Shown: positions 5,904 through 11,584 of the stretch, in pieces
Numbering within the stretch: the first letter of the stretch is position 1
How the letters are laid out: every line of letters begins with the position of its first letter
Assembly: GCA_947167725.1 (NCBI GenBank)
Contig: CAMVJF010000031.1
Location: forward strand, 1-12,178
Length of the DNA stretch: 12,178 bases
Reading direction: 5' to 3'
DNA from: an uncultured Clostridia bacterium
Lineage (GTDB): Bacteria > Bacillota > Clostridia > Oscillospirales > Oscillospiraceae
Program-made: the position numbers and the translations under genes
Notes under the pieces: generated by a model
Databases searched by the model: none
Seen by the model: the letters and a program-made list of their open reading frames with translations, nothing else
What the model was told of the DNA's origin: nothing

Positions 5904-7655
5904 TTACGCCCCCTTTCCCTTGATTGCGCCGCCGCTCAGCGCGCCGTAAAGCGCGTCGTCGGGGATGATCAGCCATTCGCCCGCGCGGTATTCGAGGCGC
6001 AGATTCAGCCCGACGGCGTCGGCGAAATCTCCCGCGCGATCAAGCACGCTCCGCAGCGCCTCGTCGTAGGCGCGCTGCGGAAAGCTGTCGAGATAAGCGC
6101 CGTCCTCGGCGTAGATCTCCTCCGGAGCAAGCGCCGCGGCGAGCGTTTCGACGCGCGCCTCGGTCTCCTCCTTGACGGCGGCGCGCAGCGCGTCGAAGTC
6201 GAGCGTATAGACGACGACCTGCTGCACGGCGCCCTCGGCGGTCGGGATCGGCTCGCCGTAGAGCGAATAGCGCCAGCTCGCGCGCAGCGCATCATAGAGG
6301 GCCGCGGCGTCCTCGCTGCCGGGCGTCCGCTCGAGCCCGAGCGTGGACACGCCGGACAGATGTGAATAGGCCGCGGGGTAATCGCCCGCGATGAGCGCGT
6401 CGAAAAAGGCACTCACGGTTTCGCGCGGATCGCCTTCGCGCTCCGCCGCAGCGTGCGCGGACGGTGCGGCGGCTGTCTCGGTCCGCTGCGGCAGGACGCA
6501 GAGCCACAAGGCCGCGGCCGTCAGCAGGATCGCCGCGAGCGCCCAGGGCAGCTCGAGCTTGCCGCGTCTGGCGCGTTCGAGCGCGCGGACAAGGAAGTAC
6601 AGCGCGCCGAGCGCGATGAACAGCGAGAGCACGAGAGGCAGGATCACGCCGGAGAGGACGGAGGGCGTCTCTTTTTCCGCAGGCGCGGCGGTCACGGAGG
6701 GCCGTGCGCTCGCCGCCGGCGCGGGGACGTCCGAGCCCTTGACGGGAGCCGTCTGTTCAGGCGCGGGGGTCGTCGCGTTGAGCGCGGCGATGGCCGCCTC
6801 CTCGGCGGCGATACGCTCGGCCTCTTTGCGCGCGGCGGTGGAATAGACGGTATAGTCGATCATCAGATCACAGTAGTCCGCCAGCAGCTTATAGGGCTCA
6901 AGCACCGTGTCGGTGAAAATGACGATACAGATCGGCTCTTCGGTGTAGACGATGGCGCAGTCATTGAGGTAAAGGTGCGCCCCCTCGGCATAATAGCCGT
7001 ACTTGTGCGCAATATCGACGTCGTGCTCGTGAAGATTGAAATACTTCTGCGGCTCCGCCTTGAGCATCTCGTCGATCACGCGCGGGAAGCGCTCGGACTC
7101 GGTCGCGAGCAGCTTGAGCGAATAGATCATCTGGCGCGGCGTGGAAAAGTTGTTCTCATAGAACTTCTGGTCCACCGTGTCGGGGTCCTCTCCCATGTAG
7201 GGCGCGAGCAGATGACGGTAGGGCTGATAGCCGCCGAGGTAGTTCCACATCGAGCGGGCCACCTCGTTGTTCGAGTCCACGATCGTTGCGTGCAGGGCGT
7301 ATTCGTAGCGGTAGGCCCCGACGAAGGTGTTCCATCCGATCTCGCCGTTATGGACCTTTTCGGCGAAGATCATGTTCATCGGCACCTTGTACATGCTGCC
7401 GGAGGTCATGTACTGGTCGCCGTTGTGATAGTGTTCCTCTCCCGTGACGGTGTTGCACCAGCCGCAGGCGACGCGGTCGCTCTTGGCGCCGTGGTCCGCG
7501 AGGAAGCTCTCGACGATCTCCTCCCAGCTCCGGTCCTCAAAGCGCGGATCGTGCAGCAGCGCCCCGTCCGCGTCCTCGGCGCTCACGCGCGGCGCGAGCG
7601 GCAGGAGCAGGGCGAGAGTCAGCAGCAGGATCATATATTTTCGGATTCTTCTCAT
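5904..7655 (-). CDS. Secreted class A beta-lactamase-fold serine hydrolase with TM pair and C-terminal domain
   Basis: 583 aa from the ATG at 7655, chosen because AGGTGG (7672-7667) lies 11 nt upstream; a GTG at 7670 and an ATG at 7664 are alternatives. A signal peptide (about 1-26, ending VSA) leads into a beta-lactamase2-type domain (about 35-272). Its motifs are SMYK (Ser87 to Lys90), DSNN (Ser128-Asn-Asn130, in the SxN position) and HKYG (Lys218-Tyr-Gly220, in the KTG position). An Ala/Pro/Thr-rich linker (about 290-330), two membrane helices (about 333-358 and 369-388) joined by a basic loop, and a C-terminal alpha+beta domain (about 410-567) follow. That domain resembles NTF2-like folds (FFDALIAGDYPAAYSHL). 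The basic loop suggests both large domains face outside. It may be a D,D-peptidase or wall-amide hydrolase rather than a resistance enzyme, since no Glu166-type omega-loop motif is evident to me. It is second in the operon. Confidence 0.83.
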   Translation of the reverse strand: MRRIRKYMILLLTLALLLPLAPRVSAEDADGALLHDPRFEDRSWEEIVESFLADHGAKSDRVACGWCNTVTGEEHYHNGDQYMTSGSMYKVPMNMIFAEKVHNGEIGWNTFVGAYRYEYALHATIVDSNNEVARSMWNYLGGYQPYRHLLAPYMGEDPDTVDQKFYENNFSTPRQMIYSLKLLATESERFPRVIDEMLKAEPQKYFNLHEHDVDIAHKYGYYAEGAHLYLNDCAIVYTEEPICIVIFTDTVLEPYKLLADYCDLMIDYTVYSTAARKEAERIAAEEAAIAALNATTPAPEQTAPVKGSDVPAPAASARPSVTAAPAEKETPSVLSGVILPLVLSLFIALGALYFLVRALERARRGKLELPWALAAILLTAAALWLCVLPQRTETAAAPSAHAAAEREGDPRETVSAFFDALIAGDYPAAYSHLSGVSTLGLERTPGSEDAAALYDALRASWRYSLYGEPIPTAEGAVQQVVVYTLDFDALRAAVKEETEARVETLAAALAPEEIYAEDGAYLDSFPQRAYDEALRSVLDRAGDFADAVGLNLRLEYRAGEWLIIPDDALYGALSGGAIKGKGA

Positions 7656-7697
7656 ATCTGCCATTTCCACCTGAATCGATAATCGGATCGCCCCCGC

Positions 7698-8348
7698 TCA
7701 GCGCAGAAAAGCGTCGAGCTCGGGAACGGTCTTGAAATAAAGCGAGCAGTTGCGGCGCATGAAGTCCGCGATCTCGGGGATGTCGTTGGCCCAGCCGACC
7801 GCCGCAAAGGGGACGCCGGCGGCGCGCGCCATGTCGTAGCCGGGCTTGAGATCGTCGATCACGAGCAGCTCCTCCGGCGCGAGGGAAAAGCGCCGCATGA
7901 TGTCCTCGAGCGGGAAGGGATTCGGCTTGCGCTCCTCGATCGGCCGCGCCCAGCCGTAGACCGCGTCCGGAGCGGGAAGGCCATTCGCGGCGTAGTCGCG
8001 CAGGATGTTCTTCTCGTGCGAGTGGGACACGACGGCGATGAGACCTCCCGCGGCGCGCTGCCGCTCCATGATCTCACGGATGCCGGGGTAGGCCGTGGGG
8101 ATGTGGCTCTCGACGAAGGCGAGCCAGAACGCCGTCTCGTCGCGGATCGCCTCGTCGTCCATGCCGTATTCCTCCCGGCACATCTCAAGAAAACCGGGGT
8201 TGAAGTTTTTCAGGAAATAGTGCTCCAGCGAGCAGCTCCGCCCGGGAAACCGCGCGTCGAGATAGAGCTGGAAGCAGGGGTGGTGGATCGTCGCGGTGCT
8301 GTTGACGACCGTGTCGTCGTGGTCAAAAACAAGGCATTTGTATTTCAT
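7698..8348 (-). CDS. HAD-superfamily hydrolase
   Basis: 216-aa cytoplasmic hydrolase, probably a phosphatase of the phosphoglycolate-phosphatase/beta-phosphoglucomutase-like subfamily with a helical cap. The four HAD motifs are present: motif I FDHDDT (nucleophile Asp9, acid/base Asp11; the usual DxDGT is DHDDT), motif II in AVVSHS (Ser108), the motif III lysine in ERKPNPFP (Lys141) and motif IV VIDDLKPG (Asp165, Asp166). The cap (about 18-85) is rich in aromatic residues. The ATG at 8348 begins MKYKCLVFDHDD; the open frame continues upstream, but those codons cover the promoter at 8382-8410. The ribosome binding site is weak. It is first in the minus-strand operon, with 42 nt between its stop and the chosen start of the next gene. 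The substrate cannot be told; a sugar phosphate would suit the context. Confidence 0.9.
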   Translation of the reverse strand: MKYKCLVFDHDDTVVNSTATIHHPCFQLYLDARFPGRSCSLEHYFLKNFNPGFLEMCREEYGMDDEAIRDETAFWLAFVESHIPTAYPGIREIMERQRAAGGLIAVVSHSHEKNILRDYAANGLPAPDAVYGWARPIEERKPNPFPLEDIMRRFSLAPEELLVIDDLKPGYDMARAAGVPFAAVGWANDIPEIADFMRRNCSLYFKTVPELDAFLR

Positions 8349-8381
8349 AACAGGATCCCGATCTGCATAATCTATCAGCTT

Positions 8382-8410
8382 ATCATACCATTCGACAGCC
8401 CTCCGCGCAA
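8382..8410 (-). promoter_or_regulatory. Promoter of the minus-strand envelope operon
   Basis: Read on the minus strand, TTGCGC (8410-8405) and TATGAT (8387-8382) are 17 nt apart, and a TGG directly before the -10 makes it an extended -10 element. The start would be near 8375, about 27 nt before the HAD ATG. It diverges from the AbrB-operon promoter, with the two -35 boxes 23 nt apart. Confidence 0.6.
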
Positions 8411-8433
8411 GTGCAAAACGCCGCAGGAAACAC

Positions 8434-8462
8434 TTGACAATCCACAAAACGGGGATTATAGT
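8434..8462 (+). promoter_or_regulatory. Sigma-A promoter of the AbrB-ABC operon
   Basis: A consensus TTGACA (8434-8439) and TATAGT (8457-8462) are 17 nt apart. A perfect TATAAT at 8462-8467 is 22 nt from the -35, too far to be used with it. The start would be near 8469, inside the repeat described next. Confidence 0.8.
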
Positions 8463-8488
8463 ATAATTAGTATAACAAATCATACTAA
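8459..8488 (+). promoter_or_regulatory. TAGTAT repeats: candidate operator
   Basis: Two direct copies of TAGTATAAy (8459-8467, 8468-8476) are followed by the reverse-oriented ATACTAA (8482-8488). TTAGTAT (8467-8473) and ATACTAA form a 7-bp inverted repeat with an 8-nt spacer. The block covers the -10 region and the expected transcription start, where a repressor would block polymerase. The AbrB-type protein encoded next is the obvious candidate ligand. Confidence 0.5.
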
Positions 8489-8510
8489 ACTTACGGTAAG
8501 GAGGCATCCG

Positions 8511-8735
8511 ATGAAGACGCCGAAGGACAAGCTGGCCGCCTCGGCCAAGGTGGGCGAGAAGGGACAGATCGTCATCCCCAAGGAGATGCGCGACATGTTC
8601 TCGATCCGCCCCGGCGATACGATCATCCTGCTCGCGGACGAGAAGCGCGGCATCGCGATCCCGCCGAAGAGCATGTTCAACGCATTTGTCGAGAAGATGA
8701 ACGAATTGATGGAAGGCGGTGAGGACGATGGCTGA
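8511..8735 (+). CDS. AbrB/SpoVT-type transition-state regulator
   Basis: 74-aa DNA-binding protein of the SpoVT/AbrB swapped-hairpin family. The domain spans about residues 13-53, with the family core KVGEKGQIVIPKEMRDMFSI followed by RPGDTIILLADEKRGIAI. Such proteins act as dimers or tetramers on AT-rich DNA, often repressing their own operon. The ATG at 8511 is fixed by a full AAGGAGG (8498-8504) 6 nt upstream; the frame is open further 5' but those codons cross the promoter. A short acidic helix follows the domain. It is the first gene of a three-gene operon and overlaps the ATPase gene by 8 nt. YtrB-like ABC operons more often carry a GntR/YtrA regulator, so an AbrB protein in this place is less usual. 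Family assignment is secure; the target is inferred. Confidence 0.93.
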   Translation: MKTPKDKLAASAKVGEKGQIVIPKEMRDMFSIRPGDTIILLADEKRGIAIPPKSMFNAFVEKMNELMEGGEDDG

Positions 8736-9576
8736 CCGGGTGCTTGAGCTGCGCGGCCTGAGCAAGGACTATCCGGCCTTTCATCTGCGCGGCGTCTCCT
8801 TCTCGCTCCGGCGCGGGCGCATCATGGGCTTTATCGGCCGCAACGGCGCGGGCAAGACGACGACGCTCAAGAGTATGCTCAACATCGTCCACCCCTCGGC
8901 GGGCGAGGTGCGATTCTTCGGCCTGGATTTCGCGGAGCACGAGCTGGAGATCAAGCGGCGCATCGCTTTCGTCTCCGGCGGGGCGAACTACTACCCGAAC
9001 AAAAAGCTCGCGGCCATCACGGCCGTCACGCGCGGCTTCTACGATAACTGGGACGAAGAGAGCTACCAAAAGTTCCTCAGGCTCTTCGCGCTCGACGAGA
9101 CAAAGACGCCCAGGCAGCTCTCGGCCGGCATGCAGGTGAAGTACGCGCTCGCGCTCGCGCTCAGCCACGGCGCGGAGCTGCTGATCCTCGACGAGCCGAC
9201 GAGCGGGCTCGACCCCGTGTCGCGCGACGAGCTCGTGGAGGTTTTTCTCACGCTCGCGGAGGAGGGCGTGAGCATCCTCTTCTCGACTCACATCACCGAG
9301 GACCTCGACAAATGCGCCGACGACGTGAGCTATATCCGCGCCGGCGAACTCGTCTTTTCCATGCCGCTTGCCGCGCTGCGGGAGAAGTACCGCGCCGTGG
9401 CGCTGACGGCGGAGCAGGCCGAGCGCTTCCGCGACGGTCTGATCGGCTGCAAGCGCGCCAAGGAGGGCTATACCGCCCTCGTCGAGCGCGGGACGCTCGA
9501 GGAGCTCGGCGGACACGTCGCGGGGCTCGAGGAGATCATGGTCCATCTGGACAGGGAGGCGAGAGAGGATGATTGA
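8728..9576 (+). CDS. ABC transporter ATP-binding protein (YtrB-like)
   Basis: 282-aa cytoplasmic ATPase that would power the permease encoded next. Walker A is GRNGAGKTT (37-45), the signature is LSAGM (131-135, a variant of LSGGQ common in ABC-2 exporters), Walker B is LLILDEP (151-157) with catalytic Glu156, the D-loop is SGLDP and the switch His is His188 in STHITED. The segment NYYPNKK followed by FYDNWDEE (about 88-111) is typical of the YtrB branch; no glutamine is visible at the Q-loop position. The last 60 residues form the accessory C-terminal region seen in this class. The ATG at 8728 lies inside the AbrB gene (8-nt overlap) and its stop lies inside the permease gene (8-nt overlap), so the three are translationally coupled. 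The substrate is unknown; envelope stress or peptide antibiotics are typical for this group. Confidence 0.93.
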   Translation: MADRVLELRGLSKDYPAFHLRGVSFSLRRGRIMGFIGRNGAGKTTTLKSMLNIVHPSAGEVRFFGLDFAEHELEIKRRIAFVSGGANYYPNKKLAAITAVTRGFYDNWDEESYQKFLRLFALDETKTPRQLSAGMQVKYALALALSHGAELLILDEPTSGLDPVSRDELVEVFLTLAEEGVSILFSTHITEDLDKCADDVSYIRAGELVFSMPLAALREKYRAVALTAEQAERFRDGLIGCKRAKEGYTALVERGTLEELGGHVAGLEEIMVHLDREAREDD

Positions 9577-10216
9577 GCTGCTGAAAAAAGAATTCAGGCT
9601 CTTCGCGCACCCGACCTGCTGGATGTTCCTGGCCTTCGGCGCGATGCTGCTGATCCCCGGCTATCCGATGTACATCCCCTTCTTCTGGGTCACGCTCGGA
9701 CTGTTCTACAGCTGCCTCGGCGCGCGGGAGAACAATGACCTCTATTACACGTTGCTTCTGCCCGTGCGCAAGCGCGACACGGTGCGCGCAAGGGGGCTCT
9801 TCTTCGCCTGCATGGAGCTGCTGCAGATCGCGGCCTGCATCCCCTTCGCACTGCTGCGCTATGCGCTGAAGCTCGGACCGAACAACGCGGGCATGGACGT
9901 GAACCTCGCCCTTTTCGGGCTCTGCCTCGTGCTGATGGGACTGTTCAATCTCCTCTTCCTGCCGCGGGTGTATAAGAATCCGACATCCGTAGGCAAGCCC
10001 TTCCTCTTTGTGAGCATCTGGGTCTTTCTCTACATCGTCGCGGCCGAGGTCTGCTGCCACGCGCTGCCCTTCTTCCGCGAGGTGCTCGACACGCCCGATC
10101 CGCAGCATCTGGGCGTGAAGCTCGCGGTGCTCGCGCTCGGCGCGCTGCTCTTCGCGCTCCTCACGCTGCTCGGCACGCGCCGCGCCGAGGCGATCTTCGA
10201 AAAGGTCGATCTGTGA
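9569..10216 (+). CDS. ABC-2 type permease
   Basis: 215-aa integral membrane partner of the preceding ATPase, with about six hydrophobic helices (roughly 13-32, 36-50, 81-100, 113-131, 143-162, 184-204). The segment ARENNDLYYTLLLPVRKRDTV (about residues 52-72, between helices 2 and 3) is characteristic of the ABC2_membrane_5 type of small ABC-2 permease found with YtrB-like ATPases. The ATG at 9569 overlaps the ATPase stop by 8 nt. Only one permease is encoded, so a homodimer is likely. There is no substrate-binding protein, which favours export or a sensing/detoxification role over import. It is the last gene of the operon, followed by a strong hairpin. The transported compound cannot be inferred. 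Confidence 0.88.
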   Translation: MIELLKKEFRLFAHPTCWMFLAFGAMLLIPGYPMYIPFFWVTLGLFYSCLGARENNDLYYTLLLPVRKRDTVRARGLFFACMELLQIAACIPFALLRYALKLGPNNAGMDVNLALFGLCLVLMGLFNLLFLPRVYKNPTSVGKPFLFVSIWVFLYIVAAEVCCHALPFFREVLDTPDPQHLGVKLAVLALGALLFALLTLLGTRRAEAIFEKVDL

Positions 10217-10238
10217 GCGGCTTTTGAATCTGGTTTTT

Positions 10239-10279
10239 GCGGATACGCGGGACGGAATCTCTCCGTCCCGCGCATCCGC
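10239..10279 (+). terminator. Hairpin after the ABC operon
   Basis: A 17-bp stem with one A/C mismatch (10239-10256 with 10262-10279) and a 5-nt loop starts 22 nt after the permease stop. No T-tract follows it, though five Ts precede it. Probable operon end. Confidence 0.6.
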
Positions 10280-10292
10280 TGCTGCAAGAATC

Positions 10293-10325
10293 CGACAGGC
10301 GGTGTTGTATTCATGCCGCCTGTCG
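10293..10325. repeat. 10-bp inverted repeat flanking a -35 box
   Basis: Perfect 10-bp arms (10293-10302 and 10316-10325) with a 13-nt spacer. The spacer contains the -35 hexamer at 10305-10310, and the right arm ends just before the TGC of the extended -10. It could be an operator, or a second hairpin of the upstream operon's terminator. Confidence 0.55.
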
Positions 10326-10334
10326 TGCTATAAT
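10305..10334 (+). promoter_or_regulatory. Promoter of the cobalamin-regulated operon
   Basis: TTGTAT (10305-10310) and a perfect TATAAT (10329-10334) are 18 nt apart, and TGC directly before the -10 makes it an extended -10 element. Transcription would begin near 10341, about 14 nt before the riboswitch P1 stem. Confidence 0.75.
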
Positions 10335-10354
10335 CGTTCCCGCAAGCGATCGAA

Positions 10355-10495
10355 CCGGGATCCGTGCCGTACCCGCGCCAGCGGGGATCGGGCCGCGGTC
10401 AACAGGGGAATGCGGGTGAGATTCCCGCGCGAGGCCGTCACTGTGAGGCGCCGGAGAAGCATCTTTCCCCGGCCGAAGTCAGAAGACCTGCCCGG
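10355..10495 (+). promoter_or_regulatory. Cobalamin (B12) riboswitch aptamer
   Basis: The conserved core of the cobalamin riboswitch (Rfam RF00174) is present in order: AACAGGGGAA (10401-10410), GGGTGAGATTCCCGC (10414-10428), the GCCGTCACTGT block (10433-10443), and the 3' B12 box AGTCAGAAGACCTGCC (10477-10492). A P1 stem can form between 10355-10359 (CCGGG) and 10491-10495 (CCCGG), and a P3-type hairpin is formed by CCCGC/GCGGG around 10372-10385. The RNA binds adenosylcobalamin or related corrinoids and normally lowers expression of downstream B12 uptake or synthesis genes when the vitamin is plentiful. It sits about 140 nt before the DUF4430 gene, on the same strand. Confidence 0.95.
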
Positions 10496-10630
10496 ACGGC
10501 GCTCCCGAAGGGGAGCGCCGTGTCGCACGAGGATCCGCGGACTTCCGGACGAATCTGGGCTATAGGTCAGATAGACCCATGTTCTCTCTTTTTTCCTCGG
10601 GCGATTTTCGATTCCAATAAGAAAGGAGAG
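10496..10630 (+). promoter_or_regulatory. Riboswitch expression platform (candidate)
   Basis: This is the stretch between aptamer and start codon. It holds an 11-bp hairpin directly after P1 (10496-10506 with 10511-10521), a bulged 8-bp hairpin (10556-10563 with 10571-10579) followed 10 nt later by six Ts (10589-10594), and a pyrimidine tract (10584-10594) that can pair over 11 bp, with two G-U pairs, with the ribosome binding site region 10620-10630. The last structure would hide AAAGGAG. GGATCC at 10531-10536 can also pair with GGATCC at 10358-10363, competing with P1. Control by translation initiation seems more likely than termination. Confidence 0.45.
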
Positions 10631-10635
10631 ATGGT

Positions 10636-11037
10636 ATGAAGAAAACAACCAAGATCATCATTGCCGTGGCCGTTTTGCTTGTACTGGTCGTCGGCGCGCT
10701 TCTCATCTACAATGCCAACAAACCGGCGGCGCAGGAGGGGAGCAAGAACATCGTGCTGGAGGTCGTCCACAAGGACGGCAGCAGCAAGGAGTTTCCCATC
10801 CGCACAGATGCGGAGAGCCTGCGGGAGGCGCTGGAGCAGGAGGAAGGACTGATCTCCGGCTCCGAGAGCGAATACGGGCTCATGGTCGACACCGTGGACG
10901 GCGAGCAGGCCGACTGGAACATCGATCAGGCCTGGTGGTGTCTGACGAAGGACGGCGTCATGCTCGATACCGGTGTGGACAGCACGATGATCGCGGACGG
11001 CGACCACTATGAGTTCACCTTCACGCCCGCGGCCTGA
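10636..11037 (+). CDS. Membrane-anchored DUF4430 (transcobalamin C-terminal-like) protein
   Basis: 133-aa extracytoplasmic protein: a lysine-rich start, one membrane helix (about 7-25, no lipobox cysteine, so probably a signal anchor), a short linker and one DUF4430 domain (about 38-130). The domain shows the family pattern: a strand with VLEVVHKDG, a helix SLREALEQEE, YGLMVDTVDGE, the aromatic core AWWCLTKDG (99-107), LDTGVDS (110-116) and the final DGDHYEFTFT (121-130). Established knowledge: DUF4430 (PF14478) is related to the C-terminal beta domain of transcobalamin and intrinsic factor. Here it lacks the N-terminal alpha-barrel domain of those proteins. AAAGGAG (10622-10628) lies 7 nt before the ATG. 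With the riboswitch in front and an ECF S component overlapping its 3' end, a role in presenting a corrinoid or precursor to the transporter is inferred. Binding is not shown by sequence alone. Confidence 0.9.
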   Translation: MKKTTKIIIAVAVLLVLVVGALLIYNANKPAAQEGSKNIVLEVVHKDGSSKEFPIRTDAESLREALEQEEGLISGSESEYGLMVDTVDGEQADWNIDQAWWCLTKDGVMLDTGVDSTMIADGDHYEFTFTPAA

Positions 11038-11575
11038 GCTCAAACCCAGAGAGATCTGCGTCCTCGCGCTGATGGGCGCGCTGATCTTCGCACAGAAGGT
11101 CGCCTTTTCCGGGATCCCGAACGTGAACCTCAACACGGTGCTCATCCTCCTCACCACCGTCTTTTTCGGCTGGCGCGCGCTCTGCAGCGTTCTGATCTAC
11201 GTCATGCTCGAGGGACTGGTCTACGGGGGAAACAGCATCTTCCTGTGGTGGTTCAGCTACCTCTACATCTGGCCGCTGCTCGTCGCGATATGCATGCTCT
11301 TCCGCAGGAACGACTCGGTCGTCGTCTGGGCGGTGATCGGGGGGATATACGGACTGGTCTTCGGGCCGCTGATGTACCTGACCTACTTCGCGGTCAACGG
11401 CGGATGGCAGGGCTTCTTCGCCATGTGGGTCAGCGGGCTCCTCTTCGACGTGGCGCATTGCGTGAGCAACTTCGTCTTCACGCTCGTGCTTTATCGGCCG
11501 CTCTACCGCGTGATGGAACGCTTCCTCGGCCGGCCTCCCTGCCTGGGGGCAACAAAGAATCCGGAAAAACCCTGA
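11009..11575 (+). CDS. ECF transporter S component, probably for cobamide or precursor
   Basis: 188-aa membrane protein with about six helices (roughly 17-34, 41-55, 57-73, 80-97, 105-125, 138-165). The first helix carries Ala20-x-x-x-Ala24 (ALMGA), matching the AxxxA surface by which S components contact EcfT. Other recognisable parts are NVNLNTVLILLT (38-49) and GLVFGPLMYL (115-124). S components bind the vitamin and need the shared EcfA/A'/T module, which is not encoded here (group II arrangement). The B12 riboswitch upstream points to cobalamin, a cobinamide-type precursor or alpha-ribazole; known families with such ligands are CbrT and CblT, but I cannot assign it to either. The ATG at 11009 lies 29 nt inside the DUF4430 gene in another frame, with only a weak GGACGG upstream, so translation is probably coupled. 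The C-terminus is hydrophilic. Confidence 0.87.
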   Translation: MSSPSRPRPELKPREICVLALMGALIFAQKVAFSGIPNVNLNTVLILLTTVFFGWRALCSVLIYVMLEGLVYGGNSIFLWWFSYLYIWPLLVAICMLFRRNDSVVVWAVIGGIYGLVFGPLMYLTYFAVNGGWQGFFAMWVSGLLFDVAHCVSNFVFTLVLYRPLYRVMERFLGRPPCLGATKNPEKP

Positions 11576-11584
11576 AACCATAGC

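Noticed and set aside
7656..7670. GTG at 7670 or ATG at 7664 as start of the beta-lactamase-fold gene
   Set aside because: AGGTGG overlaps the GTG and is only 2 nt from the ATG at 7664; the ATG at 7655 has a usable spacing and gives a typical signal peptide. Not excluded.
6453..7682. Long plus-strand open frame opposite the beta-lactamase-fold gene
   Set aside because: The translation is rich in Arg, Gly, His and Val with no motif, typical of an antisense shadow in GC-rich DNA; the minus strand has clear family motifs and a signal peptide.
8434..8467. TTGACA paired with the perfect TATAAT at 8462
   Set aside because: The spacing is 22 nt; TATAGT at 8457 gives 17 nt and is preferred.
8016..8510. 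In-frame open extension upstream of the AbrB gene
   Set aside because: It lies antisense to the HAD gene and crosses the consensus promoter and AAGGAGG of the AbrB gene; the product would lack any recognisable domain before residue 1 at 8511.
8349..8765. In-frame extension of the HAD gene on the minus strand, overlapping the AbrB gene
   Set aside because: The HAD fold begins at MKYKCLVFDHDD (8348), and the extension covers the extended -10 promoter at 8382-8410 and the opposite-strand AbrB gene.
8677..9546. Minus-strand open frame opposite the ABC ATPase
   Set aside because: The plus strand has Walker A, signature and Walker B motifs in order; the opposite frame is a shadow.
10224..10639. 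Short open frames in the region of the riboswitch
   Set aside because: They run through the aptamer core and hairpins, have arginine-rich translations and lack ribosome binding sites.
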